This document shows, piece after piece, positions 28,697 through 38,483 of a stretch of 56,549 nt of DNA (the stretch's first letter is position 1; each line of letters begins with the position of its first letter). A program made the position numbers and the translations under genes. Where the stretch lies: the NCBI GenBank assembly GCA_023091735.1, contig JALKBU010000242.1:1-56549 (forward strand), written 5' to 3'. This DNA is from Trichomonas tenax (taxonomy: Eukaryota > Parabasalia > Trichomonadida > Trichomonadidae). The notes beneath the pieces were generated by a model. That model had not been told where the DNA came from. It did not search any database and saw only the letters and a program-made list of their open reading frames with translations.

Positions 28697-28963
28697 GTGA
28701 TGAGTGCAATAGCTCCAACATGTCCAGACCTTTCAGAATTGCAAGTTATATCTGAGCGATTTGAAAACACTCATAGATTTGCAAAAGGATATATAAAATC
28801 CCCATACCTTCACTTGTCTTATCATATTACACGCTCAGTTGGATCCATTGCGGATGTTTGTGAGGTTTCTCAAATCCTTTCCCAGTGCCATCCGTCTATT
28901 AGTTCATTATTCACAGCCGGACACACCTATTGCGTTGTTATGTACCACGAACTCCAAATATAA
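28697..28963 (+). CDS. Unrecognised 88-aa ORF, possibly part of the same relic
   Basis: Composition is protein-like and balanced (LSELQVISERFENTHRFAKG, then VCEVSQILSQCHP), quite unlike the AT-noise ORFs nearby. There is no initiator before the ATG and no known motif. It may be a later exon-free fragment of the element whose start is at 26611, or an independent remnant. Confidence 0.3.
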   Translation: MMSAIAPTCPDLSELQVISERFENTHRFAKGYIKSPYLHLSYHITRSVGSIADVCEVSQILSQCHPSISSLFTAGHTYCVVMYHELQI

Positions 28964-30227
28964 AAGTTCGAAGATGAGATTTTTTATCACAGCACTGATT
29001 TCATGCCTGTAATTTATTTCTGGGTTCTTTGGATGATACAAAGCAGTTTCTTCTATCCAGAAATACCAATTTCTATCTAAAATTTCGACTTTTTACTACA
29101 TTTATCTAAACGACCAAACTTATCCTATCGTCACTCAAACTCGGAAATAAAATTGCTATTAAATCCATCTATACAACTTTTTGAGCCTTTAAAAAGCAAT
29201 AAATTAGTTACTATGTAAGCTGATTTCCTATCTTTGTTGCCAATCAATTAGCCACAACATAGCTATGATGGTTTATTGGTTCTGGTCATAAAACTTCGTT
29301 AATATCTTCCACATTTTACAATTTTATCTTTGATCATTCAGACATTGTTGCTGGCTCATGCAAACCTCAAATTACAACCCTGTTCAGTTGAACTCGATAA
29401 TATATTTTTTAATTTTATATATCGAAATGTGATCGATTCTACTTTACCTCTGTGTTATAATGGGGTGGCCGAGTATAAATTCTAAGTATAAAGCAGGTGT
29501 CAGCTTTAATATATTTGAAATAACAACAGATCAATATCTGATCATTTCACTATTAAAATCACACTATACGAATCTAGTATTGATATATAATCACATTAAT
29601 TTGATTAGTTATTATTAATCGATAAATTTTTGATCCAAATTATGCAATATTTTCGTGGAGAACACCAATATCCAGTTGAGTTGTTCTAATCTAAGCCATT
29701 TTTCACATTGTTCGGACATAAAACTATAAAAAGCCGAGATTTTCCAGGATTACGTTGGTTGCAAAAACGTCCGAAATTGGTTCTCTAGGCCCTAAAAAGG
29801 CATTCTGCAGCTCAGTTTTCGTCTGATTCATAAAAATTTAACTGGGTCGGCTGATTTTATTCATGAAAACAGTGTTAATCGATATGGAGTTAGAATCCAA
29901 TAAATATAGGCCGTGCAGAAGTCAACAACGAAGTTTTTATAAAAACGTTTATAATTAAAATGATATTCGATATTTCACCTTAAATAAGGTAGAGTGTGCA
30001 ATCCAGCGTATAAACAATTAAGAAGGAGCAATATAGTCAAATGGGTTAAAGACATCGATCAATAATCGAATATTGAATATGTTGGAAATTGATTTGGCAA
30101 ATGAACTCTAATACTCTTAAATATAAACTATAATATTCGAGTGCAACTTATGGTTTAAATATTATAAGATAATTTTGATATAATTTTTTAAATCTAATTA
30201 AATAACAAACAATTAATAAAAAACAAA
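28964..30227. other. AT-rich desert, nothing supported
   Basis: No ORF over 60 codons with protein-like composition, no RNA gene and no repeat of note. Confidence 0.5.
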
Positions 30228-33212
30228 TCATTTTCTCGCAGAATCGTGTGAATCCTTGTTAACAGGCGGTAGCTTCGATTGTGAGTTCGCAGCAGCAATG
30301 ATTGCGTCTCTTCTCGCTTTTCTTTCTAATGCTGAAAGAACATTAACTTGCGGCTTATTGTTGAAGACTTTGTTGTAAGTTGTTTCTCTGTTGAGGAGTT
30401 CAGTCTGGTAGCGCTTCAACTCTGATTGAACTTTCTCGATTGCAGCAGATCTCTCTGCAATGAGTGTTTCGAGTTTTTGGATCTTTTCGAGATCTTCAGG
30501 ACGTGCTTCTCTGTTGTTATATCTATCTTCCCATGTCCTTGTTTCTTCTTCAAGCTCTGCGATCCTTGCTTTCTTCTCTGCTTCGACTTTAGCGTTCTCA
30601 GTAGTGATCTTCTCTTTCTCCGCATCATATTTCCTCTTGATAGCGTCCAATCTTCTCTCGTAGTCTTTCTGCTGCTGGGAGAGCTTCTCTGTGTGCTGTC
30701 TCTCTAATTCTGCTTCTTCTGCTTTCAGTCTCGCTAATTCAGCATTGAGTTGCTCCATCTGGCTTCTGTGTTTGGCTTTGATGTCATTCAGGATTCTGTC
30801 GTTTTCAGCCTTCATCGCTGCCAATCTTTGACGTGCATCTTCATCTTCTTTTGCGATCTTTGCTTTAAGTTCGTTGAGAGTCTTCTCGTGCTCTTCTTTA
30901 ACGGCATCAAGTTGCTTCTGCAATCTCATGATCTCAGCATCGCCATTAGACTTCGCTTCGTCGTATATTGCCTGCAATCTTGCTAGTTCTTTCTTCTTCT
31001 CGTTGTCTATTTCTTCGACACGCTTGTTTGTGTCACTCTTTAATGCCGCGATCTTATTTTCGAGTTCTTCAATCTCTTTGGCTCTTTGCTGACGAAGCTT
31101 CTCTATTTCTTCGTTCTGCCTTCTCAGTTCTTCTTCGTTTTCTTTCTCCTTCCGTGCGATTTTGCTTTCTAAGTCAGCGATTGTGTTCTTCTTTCTCTCT
31201 TCTTCGGCAGCTAATTGAGCTTTGAGTTCGTCTAAAGCTCTCTGATACTCGGCATCTTTCTGTCTTCGCTGCTCTTCAGCTTTTGCTTCTGCTTCAGCGT
31301 TCTCTTTCTTTAGATTCTCAAGTTTCGCGGACCACTCAGCATTGATTCTGTCTTTCTCAGCAGCCCAATCTTTCTTGAGTTTCTCGAGTTCAGCCCTCAA
31401 CTGATCGATCTTCGCCTGCCTCTTCGCAGTCTCTTCAGCGAGGAAGTGCTCTGCATCAGCTTTAGCTTTCTGCCTCGATTCTATCTTCTGTTTAATCTCG
31501 CTGATCTTCTTCTCCCATGTTGCCTTCAGCTCACTTAATTCTTTCTGTCTTGCTGATTCTATGTCATTCTTTAGTTTCTCAGAGTCATTCTTGAGCTTGT
31601 TTGCAGCCTCTTCTTCGATAGTTTTCATGTTATTTTGGTGATCTTCGTTCATCTTTTGAATCTTACTTTCTGTTTCTTCGGTGAGTTTCTTCATTCTCTC
31701 ATCATGCTGTCTCTTGATTTCCTCCATTCTTTTGAGGTGCTCTTCCTTCATCTTCTGTTCCATCTCATCCCTTTCCTTATGCCTTCTTGCGAGCTCTTCT
31801 TCGCCATCTTTGTTTATCTGCTGTATTTCGAGCTTAACACGCCCTATTTCATCTAAAATATCTTTCAAGCTGTTTGATGAATTATTTGATGCGTTTTCAA
31901 ACTCACTTCTAAGTTTCTGCATTTCCTTCTCGTGATCTTCAGCGAGCTTCTGTAGTTCAGCTTGGTGCTGTGCATCTAATGCCGCCATTGCGTCAGCATG
32001 AGATTTCTTTTCTTTCTCGATATCGCCTTTGATCTTCTTCATTGATGCTTCGTGTTTCCTTTGGAGATCTTCTAATTGCTTTTGGAGCTCCTGCTCTCTC
32101 TTTTCGCAGTCTTGAACAAACTGTGCGTGCTTCGCTTTCAGTTCATCCATTGCTGCTTTGTGCTGTGCGAGTAATTTCTTCTTTCGTGCTTCACCATCCT
32201 CAGCAGATAATTTCGATTGCGCTGCTAATTCAGCCAATTTCTTTTCATGATCAGCTTTTGCCTTCTCGACTTGCGCTTTAAGTTCTGCAACAGCTTTTTC
32301 GTGCTCTGCTTGTGCTTGATCAATCATTTGCTGAATTTTCTGCATTTCTAGTTCATGATTTTGTTGTGATTCTTTTAATTTCATTTCGAGTTCAGCGAGT
32401 TCGATTTCAGATTGATTTGCAAGTTTCTGACGCTGCTCTTGAATCTTCTTCAGCTTGTCTTCGATTTGCTTTTGCTGCGTTTCGAGAAGTTGTTTTAATT
32501 CATTAACGCCTCTTTGAACAGTGTCACGCGTGATTTCGAGTCTTTTGATTTTACCGTCGATATCCTTTTGCTTCGATGCCAGCATTTCTGCCTGATTCTT
32601 CTGTCCTGCCGCTAATTGATTCTTTAAATCTTGAAGTTCTTTCTCGAAGCGTGCTTTCATTTCCTCTTCTTTCTTCGACGTAACAACAACTAATTGGTTG
32701 TATTTTTTGTTGGCTTCTGTAACTTTTTTCGCTAATTCTTTTTTATGTTTGTCTTCTACTTTCGCAATTGCGTCTGCAGCAACTTTTTCGAGCTCCTTTG
32801 ACGCATTTTCGAATAAACTGTTCTGAGAATCGGCTTTCTTTTTGAGTTCTTCAACTTCTTTCTTTAATTGATTGAGTCTCTTATTAGAACTATCGATGAT
32901 TGTCTTAGATTTCGCATTTAATTGGTCATTTGCTTGATCATATAGTTTTTTCACTTTATTAAATTCCGATTCATACGCTTGTCGCACAGTTTTTTCAATA
33001 GATTGTTTATAATTCTGTACTTCTTTCTGCGCTTGTTCAATTCTGTCCTGTGAAGCCTTCAATGCTTGATCTAATTCTTCTTCATAACGAACTTTTAATC
33101 TGGCAACTTCATCCTTTCTGTCAGTCGCCTCAGTGTGGAGCTGAAAGACAATTTTCGTCAGTGATGCAATCTTTTTGTTGATGTCATAAAGCCATTTTTC
33201 GTCTGCAGTCAT
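30228..33212 (-). CDS. Long coiled-coil protein, 994 aa
   Basis: Nearly the whole protein is alpha-helical heptad sequence rich in Glu, Lys, Gln, Ala and Leu (for example RAELEKLKKDWAAEKDRINA), with no head domain. There is no myosin or kinesin motor and no membrane segment. A repeated LAAQ/HEKxxxELKA style and the short non-coiled tail (SKLPPVNKDSHDSARK) are the only landmarks. Proteins of this sort build striated and filamentous cytoskeletal structures in trichomonads (costa, axostyle-associated fibres); this assignment is inference. Two TTTACATGNCA boxes lie 21-70 bases upstream. It is one of three tandem minus-strand genes here, and the third is also a coiled coil. Confidence 0.85.
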   Translation of the reverse strand: MTADEKWLYDINKKIASLTKIVFQLHTEATDRKDEVARLKVRYEEELDQALKASQDRIEQAQKEVQNYKQSIEKTVRQAYESEFNKVKKLYDQANDQLNAKSKTIIDSSNKRLNQLKKEVEELKKKADSQNSLFENASKELEKVAADAIAKVEDKHKKELAKKVTEANKKYNQLVVVTSKKEEEMKARFEKELQDLKNQLAAGQKNQAEMLASKQKDIDGKIKRLEITRDTVQRGVNELKQLLETQQKQIEDKLKKIQEQRQKLANQSEIELAELEMKLKESQQNHELEMQKIQQMIDQAQAEHEKAVAELKAQVEKAKADHEKKLAELAAQSKLSAEDGEARKKKLLAQHKAAMDELKAKHAQFVQDCEKREQELQKQLEDLQRKHEASMKKIKGDIEKEKKSHADAMAALDAQHQAELQKLAEDHEKEMQKLRSEFENASNNSSNSLKDILDEIGRVKLEIQQINKDGEEELARRHKERDEMEQKMKEEHLKRMEEIKRQHDERMKKLTEETESKIQKMNEDHQNNMKTIEEEAANKLKNDSEKLKNDIESARQKELSELKATWEKKISEIKQKIESRQKAKADAEHFLAEETAKRQAKIDQLRAELEKLKKDWAAEKDRINAEWSAKLENLKKENAEAEAKAEEQRRQKDAEYQRALDELKAQLAAEEERKKNTIADLESKIARKEKENEEELRRQNEEIEKLRQQRAKEIEELENKIAALKSDTNKRVEEIDNEKKKELARLQAIYDEAKSNGDAEIMRLQKQLDAVKEEHEKTLNELKAKIAKEDEDARQRLAAMKAENDRILNDIKAKHRSQMEQLNAELARLKAEEAELERQHTEKLSQQQKDYERRLDAIKRKYDAEKEKITTENAKVEAEKKARIAELEEETRTWEDRYNNREARPEDLEKIQKLETLIAERSAAIEKVQSELKRYQTELLNRETTYNKVFNNKPQVNVLSALERKARRDAIIAAANSQSKLPPVNKDSHDSARK

Positions 33213-33232
33213 TGTTCGTTTATAAAATATAT

Positions 33233-33282
33233 TTTACATGACAAAATTTTATTTACATAACAAATGTCATCTTTACATGTCA
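33233..33282. promoter_or_regulatory. Paired TTTACATGNCA elements upstream of the coiled-coil gene
   Basis: TTTACATGACA at 33233-33243 and TTTACATGTCA at 33272-33282, with a weaker TTTACATAACA between them at 33252-33262, all in the same direction. The same word is found before other genes in the window (see findings). Regulatory use is inferred from recurrence only. Confidence 0.4.
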
Positions 33283-33628
33283 TAGTATTATAATACATCA
33301 ATAAAACTCACTTTAGAAGAGTTTAATCTCAGCATAAATGTACTCCATCAAAAACTCACCTTAAGTAGAATCTAACCATAAGTTATTCAATTCTTTTATC
33401 AATTCATCAAAATAATCTTTTTAATTATCATTTTATTTACAAAGAACACATTGATGTAATAAAACCCATTTAAAGCACCCATGTGGGGTGAAGAAAGAGA
33501 AATCTTAACTATCATCACGAGAACAAGATTTTTGAATTAAGAAATCAAAGTTGAGATGAAATATAAATTTATGTGTCATATGATGTAAAAGATAAATTTT
33601 ATTGATATATACTTTGCAAACATGTTCT
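33283..33628. other. AT-rich spacer, nothing recognised
   Basis: Between the long coiled-coil gene promoter and the 3' end of the SDF2-like gene. No feature recognised. Confidence 0.4.
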
Positions 33629-34243
33629 TTATAACTCGTCATCGTCATAATCATATTCATCATCACTGCGTTTTGGTTTTTCGACGAATGGAGTCTCCTT
33701 CGGGAAGAAAATTCCTTCGGACACCTTCCAAACAGCATCAGATGATAAAGGTGCGCATTTCACAGCGAACTTATTTTCTTGTTCTGGTATTTTATCTGCT
33801 AAACTTGATGAAAGATAGCACTTGTATTTAATGTTTTGGAATAAGACTTCTTCACCCTCATTCCAAACAGCTGCATTATTCTTGCATTCCAAAATCCACT
33901 GATCTGCTGGTTCTGACTTGTGTGTGACTGCTGCTGCCATAGAAACACCGGATTTGACTTTGGCTGATAAGTAAAGTTCAGTAGATGGAGAAGATAAAAC
34001 TATTGTCGATCCACAGGGAACTGGCTCTCTTGCCATGCTGATGTTCTCTTCATCAGGCTCAACTGTCCAAAACCAGCCGTGGTCATACGGTGGACGAGAA
34101 GTATAAACTAATGGTGGCTCGTTGTTGTACATATTTTTCTGTATTACAACGCCGAGTCTGTTTTTAGTGTAGACACCTTTCAATTGGACTGAGGATGTGA
34201 ATGTGACTAACGAAGATGAAGAAAGTTGTGCGAAAATAAACAT
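33629..34243 (-). CDS. SDF2-like ER protein with MIR repeats
   Basis: 204 residues, about the size of SDF2 (about 210). A hydrophobic N-terminus (residues 2-18) acts as a signal peptide. MIR-type beta-trefoil segments follow (HGWFWTVEP, PADQWILECKNNA, DAVWKVSEGIFF). The C-terminus ends DDEL, an ER-retrieval signal of the KDEL class. SDF2 family members work with ER Hsp70/DnaJ chaperones and, in fungi and animals, with protein O-mannosylation control; that is family knowledge. A TCATA initiator has its A 8 bases before the ATG. Intact. Confidence 0.88.
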   Translation of the reverse strand: MFIFAQLSSSSLVTFTSSVQLKGVYTKNRLGVVIQKNMYNNEPPLVYTSRPPYDHGWFWTVEPDEENISMAREPVPCGSTIVLSSPSTELYLSAKVKSGVSMAAAVTHKSEPADQWILECKNNAAVWNEGEEVLFQNIKYKCYLSSSLADKIPEQENKFAVKCAPLSSDAVWKVSEGIFFPKETPFVEKPKRSDDEYDYDDDEL

Positions 34244-34248
34244 TTAAT

Positions 34249-34253
34249 TATGA
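34249..34253 (-). promoter_or_regulatory. Initiator TCATA for the SDF2-like gene
   Basis: Minus-strand TCATA with A at 34251, 8 bases before the ATG at 34243. Confidence 0.6.
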
Positions 34254-34508
34254 AAACCGACAAATAAACTTTGTTCTGGCACTTTACAAAACATATTTTA
34301 TAACTTTATGTTCTCATCTAAATGCTATAAACACAGATATCAAACTCTAAGTTTTAAGTATAACTTTGAAATAAAACATATTGATTACCGTGAATAATAA
34401 TAAAATATAAGTTTAATCTACAAACAGAAGTCATCAATAATGACTATATTAGAAGAAGCAGCAACAGAATATTGTGTACATCAGCATAAAGCAATATGGT
34501 ATTTTTGC

Positions 34509-35660
34509 TTACTGAGATTTCTTTCTTCTTGGTGTGACTGGCTTGTTTCCGTAAGCAAGTGCATCAAGCCTCTGCAGTTCTTCTCTAAGTTCCGCGTTAT
34601 CGGACTTTAATCTCAATATTTCTGCTTCTACGAAAGCCAATTCTTGCTCGAGAGCTGAATTCTCTTTCTGGACTTTTCTCAAATACGCTCTTCTTTCAGC
34701 TTCTTTGCTTTTCTCTTCCTCATTTTGGCGCTTTGATTCTTCGACAGCTGTCCTCAATTGCTCAATGTCCTTGAGTGTTGACTGAAGCTGCTGCTTGTTT
34801 TGACGCTCGATTTGTGCATATTGATTTTCGAGTGAATTAGCTTCGTCTGTTACCTGCCTGAGCTCTTCTTCGAGTGCTGCTTTCTCTTCAGCGAACTGTG
34901 CCTTGAGCTCATCAACTCTCATGTTGTGCTCCTTCTCCTTGGCATCGAGATCACGACGCAATTTCTCAGCAGCAAGTCTTGTTTCTTTCTCACGCTGATC
35001 GAGTGCCTGGCTCGCGTTCTCTATTGCTTTCGTTGCCTCCTCCATCTCTGTTCTGCGCTGATCTGTGAGTCTCGCGAGTTCCTGTTCAAGTGTTTCAACG
35101 CGAGAAGCATATTCATCAGCAATTGCACGCGCGCGTTTTAATCTTGTGTCTGATTGTTCTGCAGCTGCGAGGGTTGACTCTGCTGTCTTCTCACGCGCTT
35201 CACGAAGTTGCTCCTGAAGTTTGCGGAGCTCTGACTCTCTCTGTGTTCGTAACTCTTTCTGTTTTGTCGCCGCAATTTCTTCTGATTGTCTGAGAGCTTC
35301 TTCGAGTTCTTCTCTGAGAGTGTCAATCTCCTGCTGCTGCTTGTTCTTGAGGTTTTCGATTTCTTCCGCATTTTTCAGGCGAATTTGCTGTAATTCTGTT
35401 TCTGAGTTTGCTCTTACTTGACTTAATTGATTTTCTAGGGTCGTAATTTCTTCTTCTAGGGATTCTGCATTCTCCTTCGCTTCCTTGTCCAGCGCGTAAA
35501 GAGTTCTTTCTGCTTCATCGATTTGCTCATTCAATCTCCTTATCTCTTCGTCCTTCTGGTCGATGAGGTCCTGCGTCGCACGCTGCAGCGTGTCCAGCTT
35601 TGAACGCGTTGTTGTGTCATTGAAAGACCTGTTAAATGAAGAGTTCAGCGTGGTGCTCAT
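34509..35660 (-). CDS. Coiled-coil protein, 383 aa
   Basis: After a short Ser/Thr/Asn-rich head (residues 1-17, MSTTLNSSFNRSFNDTT), residues 20-365 form a continuous heptad coiled coil rich in Glu, Gln, Arg and Leu. A basic tail ends in TPRRKKSQ. The short phosphorylatable head plus single rod recalls striated-fibre-assemblin-type filament proteins, but I cannot confirm that family. A TGACA word lies 26 bases before the ATG. Highly biased, GC-richer codon use suggests abundant expression. Confidence 0.85.
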   Translation of the reverse strand: MSTTLNSSFNRSFNDTTTRSKLDTLQRATQDLIDQKDEEIRRLNEQIDEAERTLYALDKEAKENAESLEEEITTLENQLSQVRANSETELQQIRLKNAEEIENLKNKQQQEIDTLREELEEALRQSEEIAATKQKELRTQRESELRKLQEQLREAREKTAESTLAAAEQSDTRLKRARAIADEYASRVETLEQELARLTDQRRTEMEEATKAIENASQALDQREKETRLAAEKLRRDLDAKEKEHNMRVDELKAQFAEEKAALEEELRQVTDEANSLENQYAQIERQNKQQLQSTLKDIEQLRTAVEESKRQNEEEKSKEAERRAYLRKVQKENSALEQELAFVEAEILRLKSDNAELREELQRLDALAYGNKPVTPRRKKSQ

Positions 35661-36082
35661 TTCGTACGTTTACGCAATTTTTGTCAGGGTCTGCTTCTTA
35701 TTAATAAAGGGTCTGCCAAATAATTAGGGGTATCAATCTTTAACAAGGGGGCAATACGTAATATGCGATTTCATCAATTACAATTGACATATGTCGGCAT
35801 TACCAAATTATATAATTATAAGGGTCATTTAGCTATTGATATATATCCTTTTTGGAGTTTTCAAAATAGTGATAATGAAAATCCCTATGCAAGATGTTAC
35901 ATGTCATATAGTAAACTGATAATACAATGATGACATATTAATATGATATGAATAGATAGAGTAGTAGGGATACTATATATTTACTTTTGTGCATTGGCGT
36001 GAATATTAATTGATGTTGAGTTAATGAATGATTTTTGATATGCGACTAAAAATAAATAAATTTCTTCAAAAAAGTGACATTT
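35661..36082. other. Divergent promoter region
   Basis: Shared upstream region of the coiled-coil gene (minus) and the acyltransferase gene (plus). It holds TGACA words near both starts and a GTTACATGTCA at 35896-35906. Otherwise AT-rich. Confidence 0.4.
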
Positions 36083-37033
36083 ATGGAAAAGTTCGGAGCC
36101 TGGAGAGATAAAGTGAGTGGCGTTGGCCCATTCTTGCCGAGGACAAAGCCAGAGTCAACACTCACTACAATAGGCCGTTGGGTTTTCGGTATTTGCAAGT
36201 TACCTTTATTCACATTAATTATGATTCAATCATGGATCAATTTGATAGTCGCACACTACTTCCCAATCAAATTCTTGGGCAGATTTTACAACAGAGTTCA
36301 TTCATTCATTACATATTATCTTGTTATGATTTTATTCGGCGAATACTGGACATCGATCGTTCCAACACCACTCGTTAAGAGGCTTGTCGAAAACAAGTGG
36401 CAGAAACCAGGCAGTGGCGATGTTATTTTCACACATCTCACTTCTTATATCAATTTATTCTGGCTCCAGTTCAAGCTCTCACCGACATTCATCATCCCAG
36501 TCGATGAGGAACACTGCGTTGTCAAAGGTGTTCAGAATATCGTCCTTTCAATCCTTCGTCACAAGAATCTTCGTGATGGAAAGCGTGTTAAGATCGCTGA
36601 CGTTGTTGCTGATGCCAGAAGAAGCCACCGCGGCCCAGTTGTCGTTCTCTGCGAAGGCGCACCAACAAACTCAGAAGGAATTCTTAAATTCCAACAATTC
36701 AAGGCTCAGCTTCCAGAAGATACAAAGATCCAAGTTCTCGGCTTCGTCCGTCCATTCGCTGGTCTTTCACCAAACTACACAGCAGGAAATGGCTTAGTTC
36801 ACTTGATCAAGAATCTAGGCCATGTTTTCGTCTCCTGCACAGTTCTTGTCGCTCTTGAGGCTGATGTTGGAGCACCAAATGATGATCTCATCACCCCAGA
36901 GTTCGTTGAGAAAATGAGAACTGTTCTCTCGAAGCTCACCAAGCTTCCAACAGTCGAAATCGATGCCAACGCATACCTCGGATTCATCAAGGAGTTCTAT
37001 AAGAGCCAAGAGCGTGCAAAGAAGTTCGATTAA
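36083..37033 (+). CDS. Membrane acyltransferase of the LPA/lysophospholipid type, altered HX4D motif
   Basis: 316 residues from the ATG at 36083; the frame opens slightly earlier but only with GTG. Hydrophobic stretches at about 30-60 and 75-95 suggest membrane anchoring. The PlsC-type core shows a His118-containing block THLTSYINLFW and the acyl-acceptor block CEGAPTNSEGILKF (190-203), matching the EGT(T)SNG...L.F motif of LOA1-like and LPCAT-like enzymes. The usual HX4D is not perfect: the residue in the Asp position is not acidic. Expected to act at the ER or lipid droplets on lysophospholipids. A TGACA word sits 8 bases before the ATG. Family certain, substrate not. Confidence 0.75.
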   Translation: MEKFGAWRDKVSGVGPFLPRTKPESTLTTIGRWVFGICKLPLFTLIMIQSWINLIVAHYFPIKFLGRFYNRVHSFITYYLVMILFGEYWTSIVPTPLVKRLVENKWQKPGSGDVIFTHLTSYINLFWLQFKLSPTFIIPVDEEHCVVKGVQNIVLSILRHKNLRDGKRVKIADVVADARRSHRGPVVVLCEGAPTNSEGILKFQQFKAQLPEDTKIQVLGFVRPFAGLSPNYTAGNGLVHLIKNLGHVFVSCTVLVALEADVGAPNDDLITPEFVEKMRTVLSKLTKLPTVEIDANAYLGFIKEFYKSQERAKKFD

Positions 37034-37116
37034 AAATTATCTATATATTTGTTAATTGCCAATGTAATGTTTGATGAAAATATACAATTTATAACACATA
37101 AATAAAAAATATAAAA

Positions 37117-37719
37117 TTAAAGATCAGGAATATTGATTGGCGCCTGCGTTTCTGGAACAGGAACAATGTAAGGGTTGATAATAGAGAAGAAAATAGCAAT
37201 ACCGAATGAGATTCCGTGTGCAAATAAACCAATTCCTCCAATCTGAATGCTTGATGCATAATCTTTGATAATGCGCTTAAGGCATGGATTTGATGATGAA
37301 GCAGTGCACGTGTCTGCACTGAATTCCTTAACTCTGTTGTATCCGCAGCAACGAAGCCTTTCTTGAACGTAAAATGTGCGTGGTGTGTTTATATATTTAG
37401 CCCAGACGTTTGTGTAGCCGACAAAGAAGACTGTTGGCTGAAGAACAAGCTTGGCTCCGAAAAATAACGAGATAACAGTGCCGAGGATACCTGTTGTGTA
37501 CACAACGTACATGATTTTAGGGTCGTTCCACACGATATAGAAGCAGGCAAAGCAGAGAACGAGTGTGAAAGAAAATCCGATAATTGCGGGGATCACGAGC
37601 AGCTGGCTGGCTATAAAGTCAAGGCCAGTGTCAGCGAGCCACTTGTGGATGCGCACGACCGTGTACATCGAGGCCCAAATGTTTATCAGGCAGCAAACAG
37701 AAAGTGGAAAGAGAAGCAT
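37117..37719 (-). CDS. Tetraspanin-family membrane protein
   Basis: 200 residues from the ATG at 37719. Four hydrophobic segments, at about 1-22, 33-64, 70-95 and 158-186, give the tetraspanin layout. The large outer loop between the third and fourth has the CCG hallmark (RCCGYN) and further Cys residues (ADTCTASSSNPC). An upstream in-frame ATG at 37758 exists, but a TCACT initiator with its A 18 bases before 37719 favours the shorter form. Trichomonad tetraspanins sit at the plasma membrane and in exosomes (family knowledge). The 3' end faces the acyltransferase gene 83 bases away. Confidence 0.85.
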   Translation of the reverse strand: MLLFPLSVCCLINIWASMYTVVRIHKWLADTGLDFIASQLLVIPAIIGFSFTLVLCFACFYIVWNDPKIMYVVYTTGILGTVISLFFGAKLVLQPTVFFVGYTNVWAKYINTPRTFYVQERLRCCGYNRVKEFSADTCTASSSNPCLKRIIKDYASSIQIGGIGLFAHGISFGIAIFFSIINPYIVPVPETQAPINIPDL

Positions 37720-37734
37720 TTTTTTGATCCGAAA

Positions 37735-37739
37735 AGTGA
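37735..37739 (-). promoter_or_regulatory. Initiator TCACT for the tetraspanin gene
   Basis: Minus-strand TCACT with A at 37737, 18 bases before the ATG at 37719. A second candidate, TCATT near 37770, would put an out-of-frame ATG first. Confidence 0.5.
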
Positions 37740-37846
37740 TTTTTTGGAATGAAAACATCCATTTTAATGATATATTTAATCACCGCATAATTCATACTCC
37801 AATGATTTCTGGTTTTCGTTCGATTCTGGTCTAAAATATTGTTCAT

Positions 37847-38470
37847 TTCTCAAATAATCATTTACAGCTTTTATTTATCTTACCAATCTATAGAAATACT
37901 CAATAAAATGTTAAATTTTAAGCATCAATATGAATAACAAAAAATTAAAAACAGAATGGAAATATTGGGAGAATAAGACTTAATAACATTGATATATAAT
38001 TGGCACTTTGGATATAAAACATTAGCAAAACTCAATGCCAATGATGATGTCTTGAACACCCACATTGGTCAATATTCACATTCTTATTAATGATCAAATA
38101 TTGAATAATGTGGGTAGTTGACTGCTATTCCATATTGGCTTGGATTACATATTATTCATATAGTATATAATGTTGAATGAAAAAATTGATTTTATCAAAG
38201 AGTGTAATTGTTTTTGATTCAGCAAATCCCGTTTAATTGAGAAGCTTTAGCGATTTATACAATTAAACGATATTGATTCAATTTCAAAAGATCAAAGATT
38301 GATAATCTCATTGATAGCTAAAATCTAGACATACAACTAGATGCAGTAGGGACAAAAGGACAGATTAATCGTATTGATTAGTCTCCAAACCGATAATTTA
38401 TGATAAACGCAAATTGATAAAATCGTGATTAAACTTGACAAAATCAAAAACGTGACGAAATTTTAAAATT
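37847..38470. other. AT-rich intergenic region, nothing recognised
   Basis: Divergent spacer between the tetraspanin and PROPPIN genes. It contains no ORF or repeat I can support. Confidence 0.45.
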
Positions 38471-38483
38471 TGACAAAAATTTT

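Noticed and set aside
29461..29515. Sequence GGGGTGGCCGAGT resembling the 5' half of a tRNA-Ser or tRNA-Leu
   Set aside because: No B box (GTTCRANNC), anticodon stem or acceptor partner follows within 100 bases; likely chance.
30416..32506. Many plus- and minus-strand ORFs overlapping the long coiled-coil gene
   Set aside because: Shadows of the biased Glu/Lys/Leu codons; Phe/Ser/Leu-rich products without motifs.
37790..37840. GTTCGATTC, a B-box-like word, as part of a tRNA
   Set aside because: No A box or paired acceptor stem upstream; it lies in the leader region of the tetraspanin gene.
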